Below are positions 18,155 through 27,835 of a stretch of 64,000 nt of DNA, piece after piece. The stretch is taken from positions 744,001 to 808,000 of the forward strand of contig CANMJD010000001.1 of the NCBI GenBank assembly GCA_947498155.1, read 5' to 3'. This DNA is from an uncultured Pseudoruegeria sp. (GTDB taxonomy: Bacteria; Pseudomonadota; Alphaproteobacteria; Rhodobacterales; Rhodobacteraceae). The position numbers were made by a program, and so were the translations under genes. A model generated the notes under the pieces. The model was not told the origin of the DNA, ran no database searches, and saw nothing but the letters and a program-made list of their open reading frames with translations. Every line of letters begins with the position of its first letter. Position 1 is the first letter of the stretch.

Positions 18155-21028
18155 TTACTCCGCCGCTTCCAGATAGTCCTCAAGCGGAGGACAGGTGCAA
18201 ATCAGATTGCGGTCGCCAAAGACATTATCCACCCGGCCCACAGGTGGCCAGTATTTGTCGACCTTGAAAGAACCGGGCGGGAAACAGCCTTGTTCGCGGC
18301 TATAGGGCCGGTCCCAGTCCCCGACCAATGACGCCACCGTATGGGGCGCATGTTTCAGCGGGTTGTTCTCCGCATCCATCGAGCCACCCTCAATCGCAGC
18401 GATTTCACTTCGGATCGACTGCATTGCATCGATAAAGCGGTCAAGTTCGGCCTTGGTTTCGCTTTCCGTTGGTTCCACCATCAAGGTGCCCGCCACAGGC
18501 CAGCTCATGGTCGGGGCGTGAAAGCCGCTGTCCATCAAGCGCTTGGCAATGTCATCCACGGTGACATGGGCGCTTTCGGCAAAGGGGCGCGTGTCCAGAA
18601 TGCACTCATGGGCCACACGACCCTTGCCGCCTTTGAACAGCACATCATAGCTGCCCTGCAAACGCGCCGCGATGTAGTTGGCGTTCAGGATCGCAACCTT
18701 TGTGGCCTGCGTCAGCCCGGCACCGCCCATCATCAGCACATAGGCCCATGAAATTGGCAGGATAGAGGCCGAGCCATAAGGCGCGGCCGAGACCGGTCCG
18801 GTTTGCCCGCCGGTTTGCGGATGACCCGGCAGATAGGGGGCTAGATGGGCTTTGACGCCAATCGGACCCATGCCGGGGCCACCACCACCATGGGGAATGC
18901 AGAAAGTTTTATGCAGGTTCAAATGGCTGACGTCGCTGCCGATTTCGCCGGGGTTGGCCAGACCAACCATCGCGTTCAAATTCGCCCCGTCCAGATAAAC
19001 CTGCCCGCCATGTTCATGGGTGATATCGCAGACCTCTTTCACAGTCTCTTCAAACACCCCATGGGTCGAGGGATAGGTGATCATACAGGCGGCGAGCTTG
19101 TCACCAGCGGCTTCGGCTTTGGCACGAAAATCGATCAGATCGATATCGCCGTTCTCAGCCGATTTAACCACCACCACCTTCATACCCGCCATCTGGGCCG
19201 AGGCCGGATTGGTCCCATGGGCCGAGACCGGAATAAGGCAGATGTTGCGATGCCCCTGACCGTTGGCCGTATGGTAGGCCGCGATGGTCAACAGGCCCGC
19301 ATATTCGCCCTGTGCGCCGGAATTCGGCTGCATAGACATGGCGTCATAGCCGGTGATTTCACAGAGTTTCGCCGACAGATCTTCTAGCATGATCTTATAG
19401 CCCTTAGCCTGTTTGACCGGTGCAAAGGGGTGCATCGTGCCAAATTCGGGCCATGTGATCGGCATCATCTCCGCCGCCGCATTCAGCTTCATCGTGCAAG
19501 ACCCCAGCGGAATCATCGAGCGGTCCAGCGCCAGATCACGATCCGCCAAACGGCGCATATAACGCATCATTTCGGCTTCGGCACGGTTCATGTGGAAAAT
19601 CGGATGGGTCAGGTAATCGCTTTCGCGCAGCAGGCTGTCAGGGAATTGTACCGCCAGCTCCGAAGTGGTTTTGCGATCCGTACCCAACCACTGCGGGGCA
19701 TCACGATCAACACCAAAGGCTTTCCACACGGATTCGATCACTGACGCATCCACGACCTCATCCACCGAAATCCCGATACGGGTCTGATCCACGGCGCGCA
19801 GGTTAACCCCTTCGGCCACGGCATTTTTCATGATCGCCTTCTGAAAAGCCCCGACTTCCACAGTAAACGTATCAAAGAAGGACTCGGTCTCTACCGTGAA
19901 ACCGGCATCGCGCAGACCTTCGGCCAGCGTCGCCGCATTGAAATGCACCATTTCCGCGATAGAGCGTAGCCCCTTGGGCCCGTGGAACACCGCATAAAAC
20001 GATGCCATAACCGCCAAAAGCGCCTGCGCGGTACAGACGTTAGAGGTGGCTTTCTCGCGGCGAATGTGTTGCTCGCGGGTTTGCAGCGACAGGCGATAGG
20101 CAGGCCCGCCCTGCGCATCCACCGACACGCCGACAATCCGGCCCGGCATGTTGCGTTTGAACGCATCCTTACAGGACATAAAGGCCGCATGCGGGCCGCC
20201 ATAGCCCATCGGAACGCCGAACCTTTGGGCAGATCCGACGGCAATATCAGCCCCCATCGCGCCGGGTTCTTTGATCATCGTCAGCGCCAAAAGATCGGTC
20301 GCGACGATCCCGATGGCTTTGTTTTCATGCAGCGCGGTCATTTCATCGGTGAAATCACGCAGATGCCCATAGGTCCCCGGATATTGGAAAATCGCCCCAA
20401 AGACTTCTGTGGCGTTCAGATCATCGGGGGTGCCGATGATGACCTCGATCCCCAAGGGGGCGGCACGAGTTTGCATCACCGCGATATTCTGCGGATGGCA
20501 GTTTTCATCCACAAAAAACGCTTTGGATTTGGATTTGCTGACCCGCTCGGCCATGGTCATGGCTTCGGCACAGGCGGTGGCTTCATCCAGAAGCGAGGCA
20601 TTGGCGACCTCGAGACCGGTCAGATCGGCAACCATGGTCTGGAAATTCAACAAGGCCTCTAGGCGGCCCTGTGCGATTTCTGGCTGATAGGGGGTATAGG
20701 CCGTATACCACGCCGGATTTTCCAGAATATTGCGCTGGATGGCGGGGGGCGTGACGGTGCCGTAATACCCCTGCCCGATCAGGCTGGTCATGATTTTGTT
20801 TTTACCAGCCACTTTGCGCATTTTCTGCAGCAAAGCATGTTCTGTCATCGGGTCCCAGTCGAGCGGATTGGCCTGACGAATGCTTTCGGGTATCGTCTGG
20901 TCGATCAGCTCGTTCAAAGAGGATACACCAATCACTTTGAGCATTTCGGTCATTTCTTCGGGCGAAGGACCGATATGGCGGCGGTTGGCAAAATCGTAGG
21001 AATTATAACCGGTTGGGGTATAGGGCAT
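18155..21028 (-). CDS. gcvP: Glycine dehydrogenase (decarboxylating), P-protein
   Basis: A 957-residue full-length P-protein of the glycine cleavage system. PLP-dependent, it decarboxylates glycine and passes the aminomethyl group to the GcvH lipoyl arm. The fused N- and C-terminal aminotransferase-like halves are both present. The PLP lysine lies in HLNLHKTF, followed by the glycine-rich [13 protein letters not shown] loop. ATG at 21028 is preceded by GGAG; the frame continues 15 codons upstream into the gcvH intergenic gap, but this start gives the usual N-terminus ([20 protein letters not shown]). Third gene of gcvTHP, governed by the riboswitch at 22605-22762. Confidence 0.97.
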   Translation of the reverse strand: MPYTPTGYNSYDFANRRHIGPSPEEMTEMLKVIGVSSLNELIDQTIPESIRQANPLDWDPMTEHALLQKMRKVAGKNKIMTSLIGQGYYGTVTPPAIQRNILENPAWYTAYTPYQPEIAQGRLEALLNFQTMVADLTGLEVANASLLDEATACAEAMTMAERVSKSKSKAFFVDENCHPQNIAVMQTRAAPLGIEVIIGTPDDLNATEVFGAIFQYPGTYGHLRDFTDEMTALHENKAIGIVATDLLALTMIKEPGAMGADIAVGSAQRFGVPMGYGGPHAAFMSCKDAFKRNMPGRIVGVSVDAQGGPAYRLSLQTREQHIRREKATSNVCTAQALLAVMASFYAVFHGPKGLRSIAEMVHFNAATLAEGLRDAGFTVETESFFDTFTVEVGAFQKAIMKNAVAEGVNLRAVDQTRIGISVDEVVDASVIESVWKAFGVDRDAPQWLGTDRKTTSELAVQFPDSLLRESDYLTHPIFHMNRAEAEMMRYMRRLADRDLALDRSMIPLGSCTMKLNAAAEMMPITWPEFGTMHPFAPVKQAKGYKIMLEDLSAKLCEITGYDAMSMQPNSGAQGEYAGLLTIAAYHTANGQGHRNICLIPVSAHGTNPASAQMAGMKVVVVKSAENGDIDLIDFRAKAEAAGDKLAACMITYPSTHGVFEETVKEVCDITHEHGGQVYLDGANLNAMVGLANPGEIGSDVSHLNLHKTFCIPHGGGGPGMGPIGVKAHLAPYLPGHPQTGGQTGPVSAAPYGSASILPISWAYVLMMGGAGLTQATKVAILNANYIAARLQGSYDVLFKGGKGRVAHECILDTRPFAESAHVTVDDIAKRLMDSGFHAPTMSWPVAGTLMVEPTESETKAELDRFIDAMQSIRSEIAAIEGGSMDAENNPLKHAPHTVASLVGDWDRPYSREQGCFPPGSFKVDKYWPPVGRVDNVFGDRNLICTCPPLEDYLEAAE

Positions 21029-21041
21029 TGCGGAGCTCCGA

Positions 21042-21401
21042 TCAGCCGATAAAGGCTTTATAGGCGGCTTCATCCATCAAATCGTCCAGCACGGACAAAT
21101 CTTCGACGGACATTTTGAACATCCAGGCGTCGCCCATCGGGTCATCATTGACCTTGGAAGGCTCATCCACCAGCGGTTCGTTCACTTCGACAATCTCACC
21201 GTCCAAAGGCGCCAGAACATCAGAGGCGGCCTTGACGGATTCGATCACCACGATCTCATCGTCTTTGGTGACAGTGGTGCCGACTTCGGGAAGTTCGATA
21301 AAAACAATATCGCCCAACTGCTCGGAGGCGTGATCGGTGATGCCAACCACAACAACATTATCTTCAACGCGTAGCCATTCGTGTTCTTCAGTAAATTTCA
21401 T
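21042..21401 (-). CDS. gcvH: Glycine cleavage system H protein
   Basis: A 119-residue lipoyl carrier. The lipoylated lysine is K57 in [12 protein letters not shown]. It shuttles the methylamine intermediate between GcvP and GcvT and the reduced lipoamide to lipoamide dehydrogenase, which is not encoded here. Fifteen bases separate it from gcvT and 13 from gcvP, consistent with one transcript. Confidence 0.97.
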   Translation of the reverse strand: MKFTEEHEWLRVEDNVVVVGITDHASEQLGDIVFIELPEVGTTVTKDDEIVVIESVKAASDVLAPLDGEIVEVNEPLVDEPSKVNDDPMGDAWMFKMSVEDLSVLDDLMDEAAYKAFIG

Positions 21402-21416
21402 CAGTCTGGTTCCCTG

Positions 21417-22532
21417 TTAACGTTTGTAAGTGGAAGGGCGGAAAGGCATGTCGGCAATGGTCGCCGGCAGCCGTTTGCCACGCACCTCGGCATAGACCGT
21501 TGTGCCTGTCGTGGCGAATTCTGTTGGCACATATCCCATGGACATCGGGCCTTGGATCGAGGGGCCAAAAGCGCCAGAGGTAATCGTGCCGATCGGGGTT
21601 TCGCTGGTTTCGTCGGCAAAAACTGCAGTACCTGCCCGCATCGGTGCGCGCCCTTGCGGCAACAACCCGACACGGCGGCGCGAAGCCCCGTTATCCAGTT
21701 CGGTCAGAATGCGATCCGCACCCGGAAAGCCGCCAGCCCGATCCCCGCCAGTACGGCGGATTTTCTGAACCGCCCATTCAAGCGCTGCCTCGGCCGGTGA
21801 TGTGGTTCTGTCGATGTCATTGCCATAGAGGCAAAGCCCCGCCTCAAGCCGCAGGGAATCCCGCGCGCCAAGGCCGATGGGCTCTACCCCGTCTTGAGCC
21901 AGTAAAAAGCGGGCAAACGCGACGGCCTGATCGTTCAATACCGAAATCTCGTAGCCATCTTCACCAGTATAGCCTGACCGGCTGATCCAGAGCGGGCCAT
22001 AATCGGTGTCGGCCACCAGAACATCCATAAATTTCATATCCGCCGCAGCGGGCAGCAAGGCCGATAGGGCAGCTTCGGCTGCTGGACCCTGAAGCGCCAG
22101 AAGCGCGCGGTCTTCAATCACCTCGATCTCGCAGTCGCCGCCGATTGTACTTTGCATATGGGCGATATCGGCCTCTTTGCAGGCCGCGTTGACCACCAGA
22201 AACAGATGATCCCCACGATTGGCGACCATCAGATCGTCCAGAATGCCGCCGTCCTCATTGGTGAACAGCGCATACCGCTGCCGCCCCTCTTTGAGCGCCA
22301 GAATGGAGACCGGCACGATGGTTTCAAGTGCCGCCGCGGCCTGATTCCCATGCAAAAGCACCTGCCCCATGTGGCTAACGTCAAACAGCCCTGCCGCAGC
22401 CCGCGTGTGCAGGTGTTCTTTCATCACCCCCAGCGGATATTGCACCGGCATCGAATACCCGGCGAAAGGCACCATCTTGGCCCCCAGCTCGACATGTAGG
22501 TCATGAAATACGGTTTGCTTCAGATCGCCCAT
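21417..22532 (-). CDS. gcvT: Aminomethyltransferase, T-protein of the glycine cleavage system
   Basis: A 371-residue tetrahydrofolate-dependent aminomethyltransferase. Family landmarks include MVPFAGYSMPVQYP near the start, GLFDVSHMGQ, RSGYTGEDGYEI and GLGARDSLRLEAGLCLYGNDI. It releases ammonia and forms methylene-tetrahydrofolate from the GcvH-bound intermediate. ATG at 22532 has GAAGGGA upstream. First gene behind the glycine riboswitch. Confidence 0.96.
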   Translation of the reverse strand: MGDLKQTVFHDLHVELGAKMVPFAGYSMPVQYPLGVMKEHLHTRAAAGLFDVSHMGQVLLHGNQAAAALETIVPVSILALKEGRQRYALFTNEDGGILDDLMVANRGDHLFLVVNAACKEADIAHMQSTIGGDCEIEVIEDRALLALQGPAAEAALSALLPAAADMKFMDVLVADTDYGPLWISRSGYTGEDGYEISVLNDQAVAFARFLLAQDGVEPIGLGARDSLRLEAGLCLYGNDIDRTTSPAEAALEWAVQKIRRTGGDRAGGFPGADRILTELDNGASRRRVGLLPQGRAPMRAGTAVFADETSETPIGTITSGAFGPSIQGPMSMGYVPTEFATTGTTVYAEVRGKRLPATIADMPFRPSTYKR

Positions 22533-22569
22533 AGATGTTCCCTTCTATAGCCGGTGCAAAATTCGTCCG

Positions 22570-22606
22570 GCATCATTCAACGAAGCGTACGCTCCGCCCT
22601 TGATGC
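22570..22606 (-). promoter_or_regulatory. Hairpin between glycine riboswitch and gcvT (expression platform candidate)
   Basis: GCATCA (minus 22606-22601) pairs with TGATGC (22575-22570), enclosing the perfect 10-base palindrome AGCGTACGCT at 22584-22593. It begins right after the second aptamer and ends 37 bases before the gcvT start. No T run follows, so control of translation or of a longer alternative fold is more likely than simple intrinsic termination. Confidence 0.55.
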
Positions 22607-22762
22607 CCCCTCTGTCCTTGCGCCTGAGATCGTTATCCCTTCGGCGGGCCTTGTGGGCCACTCTCCAGAGTTTTTCGTCATCCCTGCGGTTCTTGCTGCC
22701 TGAGAGTTTACCGGGGCGGTTGCTCCTTCGGCACTGTGGAACCAGATTCTCCCACAGAGACG
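22605..22762 (-). ncRNA. Tandem glycine riboswitch (two aptamers)
   Basis: On the minus strand, aptamer 1 (about 22762-22690) contains GGGAGA, CCGAAGGAGCAA, CCCCGGTAAACTCTCAGG; aptamer 2 (about 22685-22605) contains CTGGAGAGTGG, GCCGAAGGGATAACGATCTC AGG and ends with GGACAGAGG. The short linker and paired CCGAAGG/CTCAGG cores are those of the cooperative two-aptamer glycine (gcvT) RNA. It sits 73 bases upstream of gcvT, so glycine should switch on gcvTHP. Confidence 0.95.
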
Positions 22763-22836
22763 GGCATAGGATTACGATACCCCGCTGGTTCTGGCAAGGG
22801 GTTGCATTCAACGGTATCCCGAGAATGATAGCTCCC

Positions 22837-23388
22837 ATGACAAATGCTTATTTCTTCGGCTACGGCTCACTGGTTAATCAGGCAACACACGGCTATCCCG
22901 ATGTGTCGGCAGCAAAAATCACCGGCTGGCAACGTCATTGGCGGCAAATCGATCCCTTCCCGCGGGCCATTTTAACAGCTGTTCCCGCCCCGCAAAGTCA
23001 GCTTTTCGGGCTTTTGGCGCGGGTGCCGGATAATGATTGGGCCGCCCTAGATCAACGCGAAGGGGCCTATGATCGCACTTTGCTTTCCGCTGCTGAAAAG
23101 GACGTCAGCTTTGCCGAACACGCGGTGGCGATTTACGAAATTCCGGAAGGCAAACATCCCGCCCCAGCTGCCCTGCGCCCGATTGCGCTCAGCTATCTGG
23201 ATGTGGTGGTGCAGGGCTATTTGCAGGTGTTTGGTGAAAGTGGTGTGGCGGATTTCTTTGCCACGACAACCGGATGGGACGCGCAAATCCTGAATGACCG
23301 CGCCACGCCGATGTATCCGCGTGCGCAGCGGCTTTCAAAGACCGAAACGGCGCTGGTTGATCACTATATTGCCCGCCTAACGGCGTAG
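22837..23388 (+). CDS. Gamma-glutamylcyclotransferase-like protein
   Basis: A 183-residue protein opening with the family hallmark FFGYGSLVN (substrate-binding YGSL loop at 9-12). This fold covers gamma-glutamylcyclotransferases and related ChaC/AIG2-like enzymes that cyclise gamma-glutamyl amines to 5-oxoproline. The catalytic acid may be the Glu of DQREGAYDR, near residue 75. The exact substrate is not clear. ATG 22837 or 22825 are both possible. It is divergent from the gcv operon (the riboswitch leader lies between) and its 3' end overlaps the MATE gene by 12 bases convergently. Confidence 0.8.
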   Translation: MTNAYFFGYGSLVNQATHGYPDVSAAKITGWQRHWRQIDPFPRAILTAVPAPQSQLFGLLARVPDNDWAALDQREGAYDRTLLSAAEKDVSFAEHAVAIYEIPEGKHPAPAALRPIALSYLDVVVQGYLQVFGESGVADFFATTTGWDAQILNDRATPMYPRAQRLSKTETALVDHYIARLTA

Positions 23389-24774
23389 ATTAAACAAGGA
23401 CTGCAACCGCGCCTGCCGCTGAAACGTCTGAGGGGCGGGTACATCTGTGGTAGCCTGTTTCGCCATTACCCGCAGCGCCAGCACATAGGCCAACACCGCG
23501 AACAAGATCCCTCCAGCCGCCTGACCGATCAAAACCCCTTGCGGGCCCCAGTAATGCGCAAAGAGGATCACAAAAGGCACTGTGCCAATGGTATGGCGTC
23601 CCCAATTGACCCATGTCGAATAGAACGGATGCCCCAGATTATTAAACGACGCATTGGCGACAAACAAAACACCGTTGAAAAAATAGGCCAGCGCCAAGGG
23701 CCCACAAAACAGATAGACCAATTCACGGGTCAAACCTGTGGCGCTGAACAAGTCGGCGATGGGGCCGCGCAGGAAAAACAACACCACCGCGACGGCCACG
23801 ACAAAACAGGCGGTAAACAGCATGGCATCGCGAAAGGCCCCGCGCACACGGTCATGTTGGCGCGCCCCTGCGTTCTGTCCGATAATCGGGCCAACCGCGC
23901 CAGACAGCGCAAAGATCACCGCAAAGGCCAAGGGTGTCAGACGTCCGACAATCGCCATGCCCGCCACCGCTTGCTCGCCATAGTCGGCCATCGCGCGGGT
24001 GACATAGGCGGCGCTGAACGGCGTTGCCATCTGGGTCAGGATTGCGGGCAATGCAATGGTGAAAACCGGTTTAAAATCAGCACATAAACCGCCAAAATTA
24101 ACCCTGCTAAAACCGCCGTAATGACGCAGGACAGGGATCAATCCCGCCACGCACATGGCTATCCGTGCGGCAACACTGGCCAAAGCGGCCCCTTCAAGCC
24201 CGAGGCCGAGCGTAAAAATGAAAATCGGATCAAGCACCGCATTCACCCCGCCCCCCCAAAGCGTGACAAACATTGCCCGACGCGCATCCCCATGGCCGCG
24301 CAGGATTGCACTTGCCACCATGCCGGTCAGCATCAAAGGCATCGACGGAATGATGATCTGCAAATAAGAGATCGCAAGTTCTTGCGTATGGCCCTTTGCC
24401 CCGACCCATCCGGTCAGAATGTCCAGATTAAACCAGACAGTCATCGCCAAGAGGACGCCCATGAGCAGACCAAAAAACAGCGTATGCGTGGCTTTGGAGC
24501 GCGCCAGATCCGGTTCGCCCTGCCCCAAGGATCGCGCCACCAAAGCACCCGCCGCGATGGACATGCCAATGCCCAGTGAGGTGGTGAAAAACAGGATTGC
24601 TCCGGCGTAGCCTATGGCGGCAGCCAGTTCAGACTCACCCAGCATAGAGATGAAAATCATGTCGACAAAATCGACAAAAAACACCGCCATCAGCCCAACA
24701 GAGGCGGTGAAGCTCATCACCGCCACATGTTTAAACAGACTACCTTGCAGAAATTTTGCTTGCTCGTTGGCCAT
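23377..24774 (-). CDS. MATE-family efflux transporter
   Basis: A 465-residue polytopic inner-membrane protein with about 12 hydrophobic helices in two similar halves, as in MATE Na+ or H+ coupled drug exporters. Characteristic stretches are VDFVDMIFISMLGESELAAAIGYA in helix 1-2 and the repeated ALASVAARIAMC pattern in the second half. Substrate unknown. The start at 24774 (MANEQAKFLQGSL) is chosen over an upstream in-frame ATG at 24798 because it matches the usual short N-terminus. Confidence 0.9.
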   Translation of the reverse strand: MANEQAKFLQGSLFKHVAVMSFTASVGLMAVFFVDFVDMIFISMLGESELAAAIGYAGAILFFTTSLGIGMSIAAGALVARSLGQGEPDLARSKATHTLFFGLLMGVLLAMTVWFNLDILTGWVGAKGHTQELAISYLQIIIPSMPLMLTGMVASAILRGHGDARRAMFVTLWGGGVNAVLDPIFIFTLGLGLEGAALASVAARIAMCVAGLIPVLRHYGGFSRVNFGGLCADFKPVFTIALPAILTQMATPFSAAYVTRAMADYGEQAVAGMAIVGRLTPLAFAVIFALSGAVGPIIGQNAGARQHDRVRGAFRDAMLFTACFVVAVAVVLFFLRGPIADLFSATGLTRELVYLFCGPLALAYFFNGVLFVANASFNNLGHPFYSTWVNWGRHTIGTVPFVILFAHYWGPQGVLIGQAAGGILFAVLAYVLALRVMAKQATTDVPAPQTFQRQARLQSLFNLRR

Positions 24775-24854
24775 GTTATCCCCCGTCCAGATGGGCAACC
24801 TTACGCAAGTTGCGCGTAAAGGGAACGCTCAAAAATGCACAGGGGCTGCGCAGG

Positions 24855-26177
24855 TTAGCCCTTGGCGCGGATCACCTGCAACAAAGGCAGCACCGCGCCC
24901 ATATCTGGCCCATGGCTTTGACCAGTCAGCGCTTTGCGCAAAGGCATAAAAAGCCCGCGCCCTTTGCGACCGGTTGCGGCTTTAACTTCGGCGGTCCATT
25001 TGCCCCATGTTTCAGAGTCGTAAGGCCCGTCTGGCAAAAGCGCCATGGCTTCGGCGACAAACTCCGCATCCTCTTCGGCGATCACCGGTTCTGCGCCTTC
25101 GGAAAACAAAGTCCACCAAGCGTTAAGATCATCCAATACTGTGATATTTTCGCGGGTTACGGCCCAGAATTGCTCTGCCAGTTCGCCGGGCACACCCAGT
25201 TTGGCAATCCGCTCTTTAACCGAGTCAAAAGAGCGCGCGGCATTGATACGGGCCGTCAGCGGGAACAGGTCCTGCACGTCAAATTTCGTCGGAGCGGCGC
25301 CAAATTTGGATAGATCAAACCCTTCGACCAATTCGTCCATCGAGCTGCGCAATTCAATCGGATCAGACGATCCAAGCCGCGCCATCAAGGACAAAAGCGC
25401 CATCGGCTCGACCCCTTGTTCACGCAAATCACGCAACGCCAATGTCCCCAGACGTTTTGACAGGGCCTCGCCTTGAGGACCGGTCAGCAAGGAGTGATGC
25501 GCAAAGCTGGGCACAGTGCCACCCAAGGCTTCGATAATCTGGATTTGAGTGGCGGTATTGGTCACATGGTCAGAGCCGCGCACCACATCGGTGATGCCAA
25601 AATCAACGTCATCGCACACCGAGGCCAACGTATAGAGAAACTGACCATCGCCGCGGATCAGCACCGGATCAGACACCGAAGCCGCGTCTATCGACAGTTC
25701 GCCCAGAATACCGTCGGTCCATTCAATGCGCGATTGGTCCAGCAGGAACCGCCAATGGCCCGCACGTTCAACCCGCAAGGCGGCTTTTTCTTTATCGCTA
25801 AGCGCAAGGGCCGAACGGTCATAGACCGGCGGCTTACCCATATTCAATTGTTTCTTGCGCTTCAGATCCAACTCTGTCGGCGTTTCAAAGCATTCATAAA
25901 AACGCCCCATGTCGCGCAATTCCTGCGCCGCGGCCTCGTAGCGTTCCAGACGATCGGATTGTTTTTCAACACGGTCCCACGTCAGCCCCAGCCATTCGAG
26001 GTCTTCTTTGATGGCATCGGCATAGGCCTCAGAACTGCGCTCGGGGTCTGTGTCGTCCAGACGTAGAATGAACTGCCCGCCAGCTTTACGCGCGATCAGA
26101 TAATTGAACAGCGCGGTACGCAGGTTACCAACGTGGATATAGCCGGTGGGGCTGGGCGCGAAACGGGTGGTGGTCAT
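24855..26177 (-). CDS. gltX: Glutamate--tRNA ligase
   Basis: A 440-residue class I aminoacyl-tRNA synthetase charging tRNA-Glu. The HIGH motif appears as HVGN after FAPSPTGYI, and the KMSKS loop as LSKRLG. Length is slightly short but normal for one of the two GltX copies commonly found in alphaproteobacteria; whether this copy also or mainly charges tRNA-Gln cannot be told from sequence alone. ATG at 26177 with TTAGGTAA upstream. Confidence 0.95.
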   Translation of the reverse strand: MTTTRFAPSPTGYIHVGNLRTALFNYLIARKAGGQFILRLDDTDPERSSEAYADAIKEDLEWLGLTWDRVEKQSDRLERYEAAAQELRDMGRFYECFETPTELDLKRKKQLNMGKPPVYDRSALALSDKEKAALRVERAGHWRFLLDQSRIEWTDGILGELSIDAASVSDPVLIRGDGQFLYTLASVCDDVDFGITDVVRGSDHVTNTATQIQIIEALGGTVPSFAHHSLLTGPQGEALSKRLGTLALRDLREQGVEPMALLSLMARLGSSDPIELRSSMDELVEGFDLSKFGAAPTKFDVQDLFPLTARINAARSFDSVKERIAKLGVPGELAEQFWAVTRENITVLDDLNAWWTLFSEGAEPVIAEEDAEFVAEAMALLPDGPYDSETWGKWTAEVKAATGRKGRGLFMPLRKALTGQSHGPDMGAVLPLLQVIRAKG

Positions 26178-26319
26178 GGTGATTACCTAAGCAAAACTGC
26201 AGTTGCCCTCTCATACGCGGGCAAAGGCAAAAGGCCAAGGCCTGCGCGACCCAACGTCAGAGAGGATTTTGCCGCAGCAAAACGCTATCAAACCGATAAC
26301 AACCGGTTCGGGGATGAAA

Positions 26320-26802
26320 ATGAGCGATAATTACCTTTTGGCCCTCTATGAAAAAATGCTGCGATTTCCGATGGGCCGGCAGATTTTTTCCGCCTATAGC
26401 GCCCGTCGTGCGCCCTATTTCACCACCATCAGACCCTTGGTCCAAAAAGTCGAACCCAACCGCTGCGATATTTTTATCAAAAAGCGGCGAGCGGTTGAGA
26501 ACCATATTGGCACGGTCCATGTTATCGCCATTACCAACGGGCTGGAGATGGCCATGGGGTTCATGGCTGAAGCCTCTATTCCAAAGAATTTACGTTGGAT
26601 TCCCAAGGGGATGACGCTAGACTACACGGCGAAAGCCGAAACAGATATCACCTGCACCGCCAGTGTTGATGCGGATGGCTGGAAACCGGGTGAATTGCTG
26701 GTCCGGGTAGAGGCCCGCGATACCAACGGCACAATCGTGGTGCGCGGCACAATTACGGTTTGGGTGTCTGAAAAACCGTCAAAACAACAAATCGTGACAT
26801 AA
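26320..26802 (+). CDS. DUF4442 hotdog-fold protein
   Basis: A 160-residue protein resembling the DUF4442 branch of hotdog-fold thioesterase-like proteins: NRCDIFIKKRRAVENHIGTVHVIAITNGLEMAMGF corresponds to the strand/central-helix part of the fold and KGMTLDYTAKAETDIT to the following strands. Probable acyl-CoA binding or hydrolysis is inference. ATG 26320 has GGGG six bases upstream; ATG 26314 lies too close to that site. Stop codon is inside a strong intrinsic terminator. Confidence 0.75.
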   Translation: MSDNYLLALYEKMLRFPMGRQIFSAYSARRAPYFTTIRPLVQKVEPNRCDIFIKKRRAVENHIGTVHVIAITNGLEMAMGFMAEASIPKNLRWIPKGMTLDYTAKAETDITCTASVDADGWKPGELLVRVEARDTNGTIVVRGTITVWVSEKPSKQQIVT

Positions 26803-26816
26803 AAACGATTTTTTTT
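26789..26816 (+). terminator. Intrinsic terminator overlapping a stop codon
   Basis: AAATCGT (26789-26795) pairs with ACGATTT (26805-26811) and is followed by a run of T up to 26816. The 5' arm contains the last codons of the DUF4442 gene. Confidence 0.8.
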
Positions 26817-26885
26817 ACTCGCCTTCTGGCAGATGTATACTAACTTCCTCTTGTCACTATCTCATAGCCATCAAGAGGATCTCCT

Positions 26886-27833
26886 ATGTCATCCGTTCAG
26901 CTTACCCGCCGCGCCGCGATTTTAACCGGAGCCGCCGTGCCCCTTCTTGCCGGTCTTGCGCCAAGCACTGCGCGCGCCGCCGCAGAGATGAAAGGGGCCG
27001 GTCGAGGCAGTGCTTTCGCCCGCATGAAACTCGGAGGGTTTGAAGTCACCACGCTTCTGGACGGGAATCGCACCGTCGAAAAACCCAATGAAATCTTTGG
27101 CTTGAACGCTTCTGCTGAAGAGTTCGCGTCAGTTTCCGAACAAAATTTCATTCCGACGGACAAATCGCAGTTTTTCTTTACCCCAACCGTGGTCAATACC
27201 GGCTCTGAACTGGTTTTGTTTGACACCGGTCTGGGTCAGGGCGGGATCGCAAGCGCGTTGGCCGAAGCGGGCTACAGCACGGATGACATTGATGTGGTTG
27301 TCTTAACCCATATGCACCCCGACCACATCGGCGGCATGATGACCGACGGGGCAGCCACGTTCAAAAATGCACGCTATGTGACCGGCGCTGTTGAATATGA
27401 TTTCTGGTCAAAGGCCGATGAAGGCAACCGTGTCGGGGACATGGTGAAAGCCAATGTGACCCCAATGGCCGAAAAAATGAGCTTTCTGGACGATGGTGGC
27501 AGCGTTGCCTCGGGCATCACTGCCATGGCCGCCTTTGGGCATACGCCGGGACATATGACCTATATGCTGGAAAGCGACGGGCAACAGATGTTGCTGATGG
27601 CCGATCTGGCAAATCACTACGTCTGGTCGCTGGGGTATCCAGATTGGGAGGTGCGTTTTGATATGGACAAATCCGCCGCCGCCGCAAGTCGTCGCAAGGT
27701 TTTTGATATGCTCGCCGCCGATAAGACGCCCTTTATCGGGTATCACATGCCCTTTCCGGCGGTTGGATATGCCGAAACCCGTGACAATGGTTACCGCTAT
27801 GTGCCAGCAAGCTACCAACTGATTATGGATTGA
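26886..27833 (+). CDS. Tat-exported metallo-beta-lactamase-fold hydrolase
   Basis: A 315-residue MBL-fold protein. The N-terminus has a twin-arginine signal (LTRRAAILTGAAVPLLAG) ending in a hydrophobic stretch and TARA. The metal site HxHxDH is H142, H144, D146 and H147 (THMHPDHIGG), with a further FGHTPGHMTY histidine and the LMADLANHY aspartate. This subgroup (quorum-quenching-lactonase or AttM-like MBLs) hydrolyses varied esters or lactones; the substrate is unknown. AAGAGGA lies upstream of ATG 26886. Confidence 0.88.
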   Translation: MSSVQLTRRAAILTGAAVPLLAGLAPSTARAAAEMKGAGRGSAFARMKLGGFEVTTLLDGNRTVEKPNEIFGLNASAEEFASVSEQNFIPTDKSQFFFTPTVVNTGSELVLFDTGLGQGGIASALAEAGYSTDDIDVVVLTHMHPDHIGGMMTDGAATFKNARYVTGAVEYDFWSKADEGNRVGDMVKANVTPMAEKMSFLDDGGSVASGITAMAAFGHTPGHMTYMLESDGQQMLLMADLANHYVWSLGYPDWEVRFDMDKSAAAASRRKVFDMLAADKTPFIGYHMPFPAVGYAETRDNGYRYVPASYQLIMD

Positions 27834-27835
27834 TC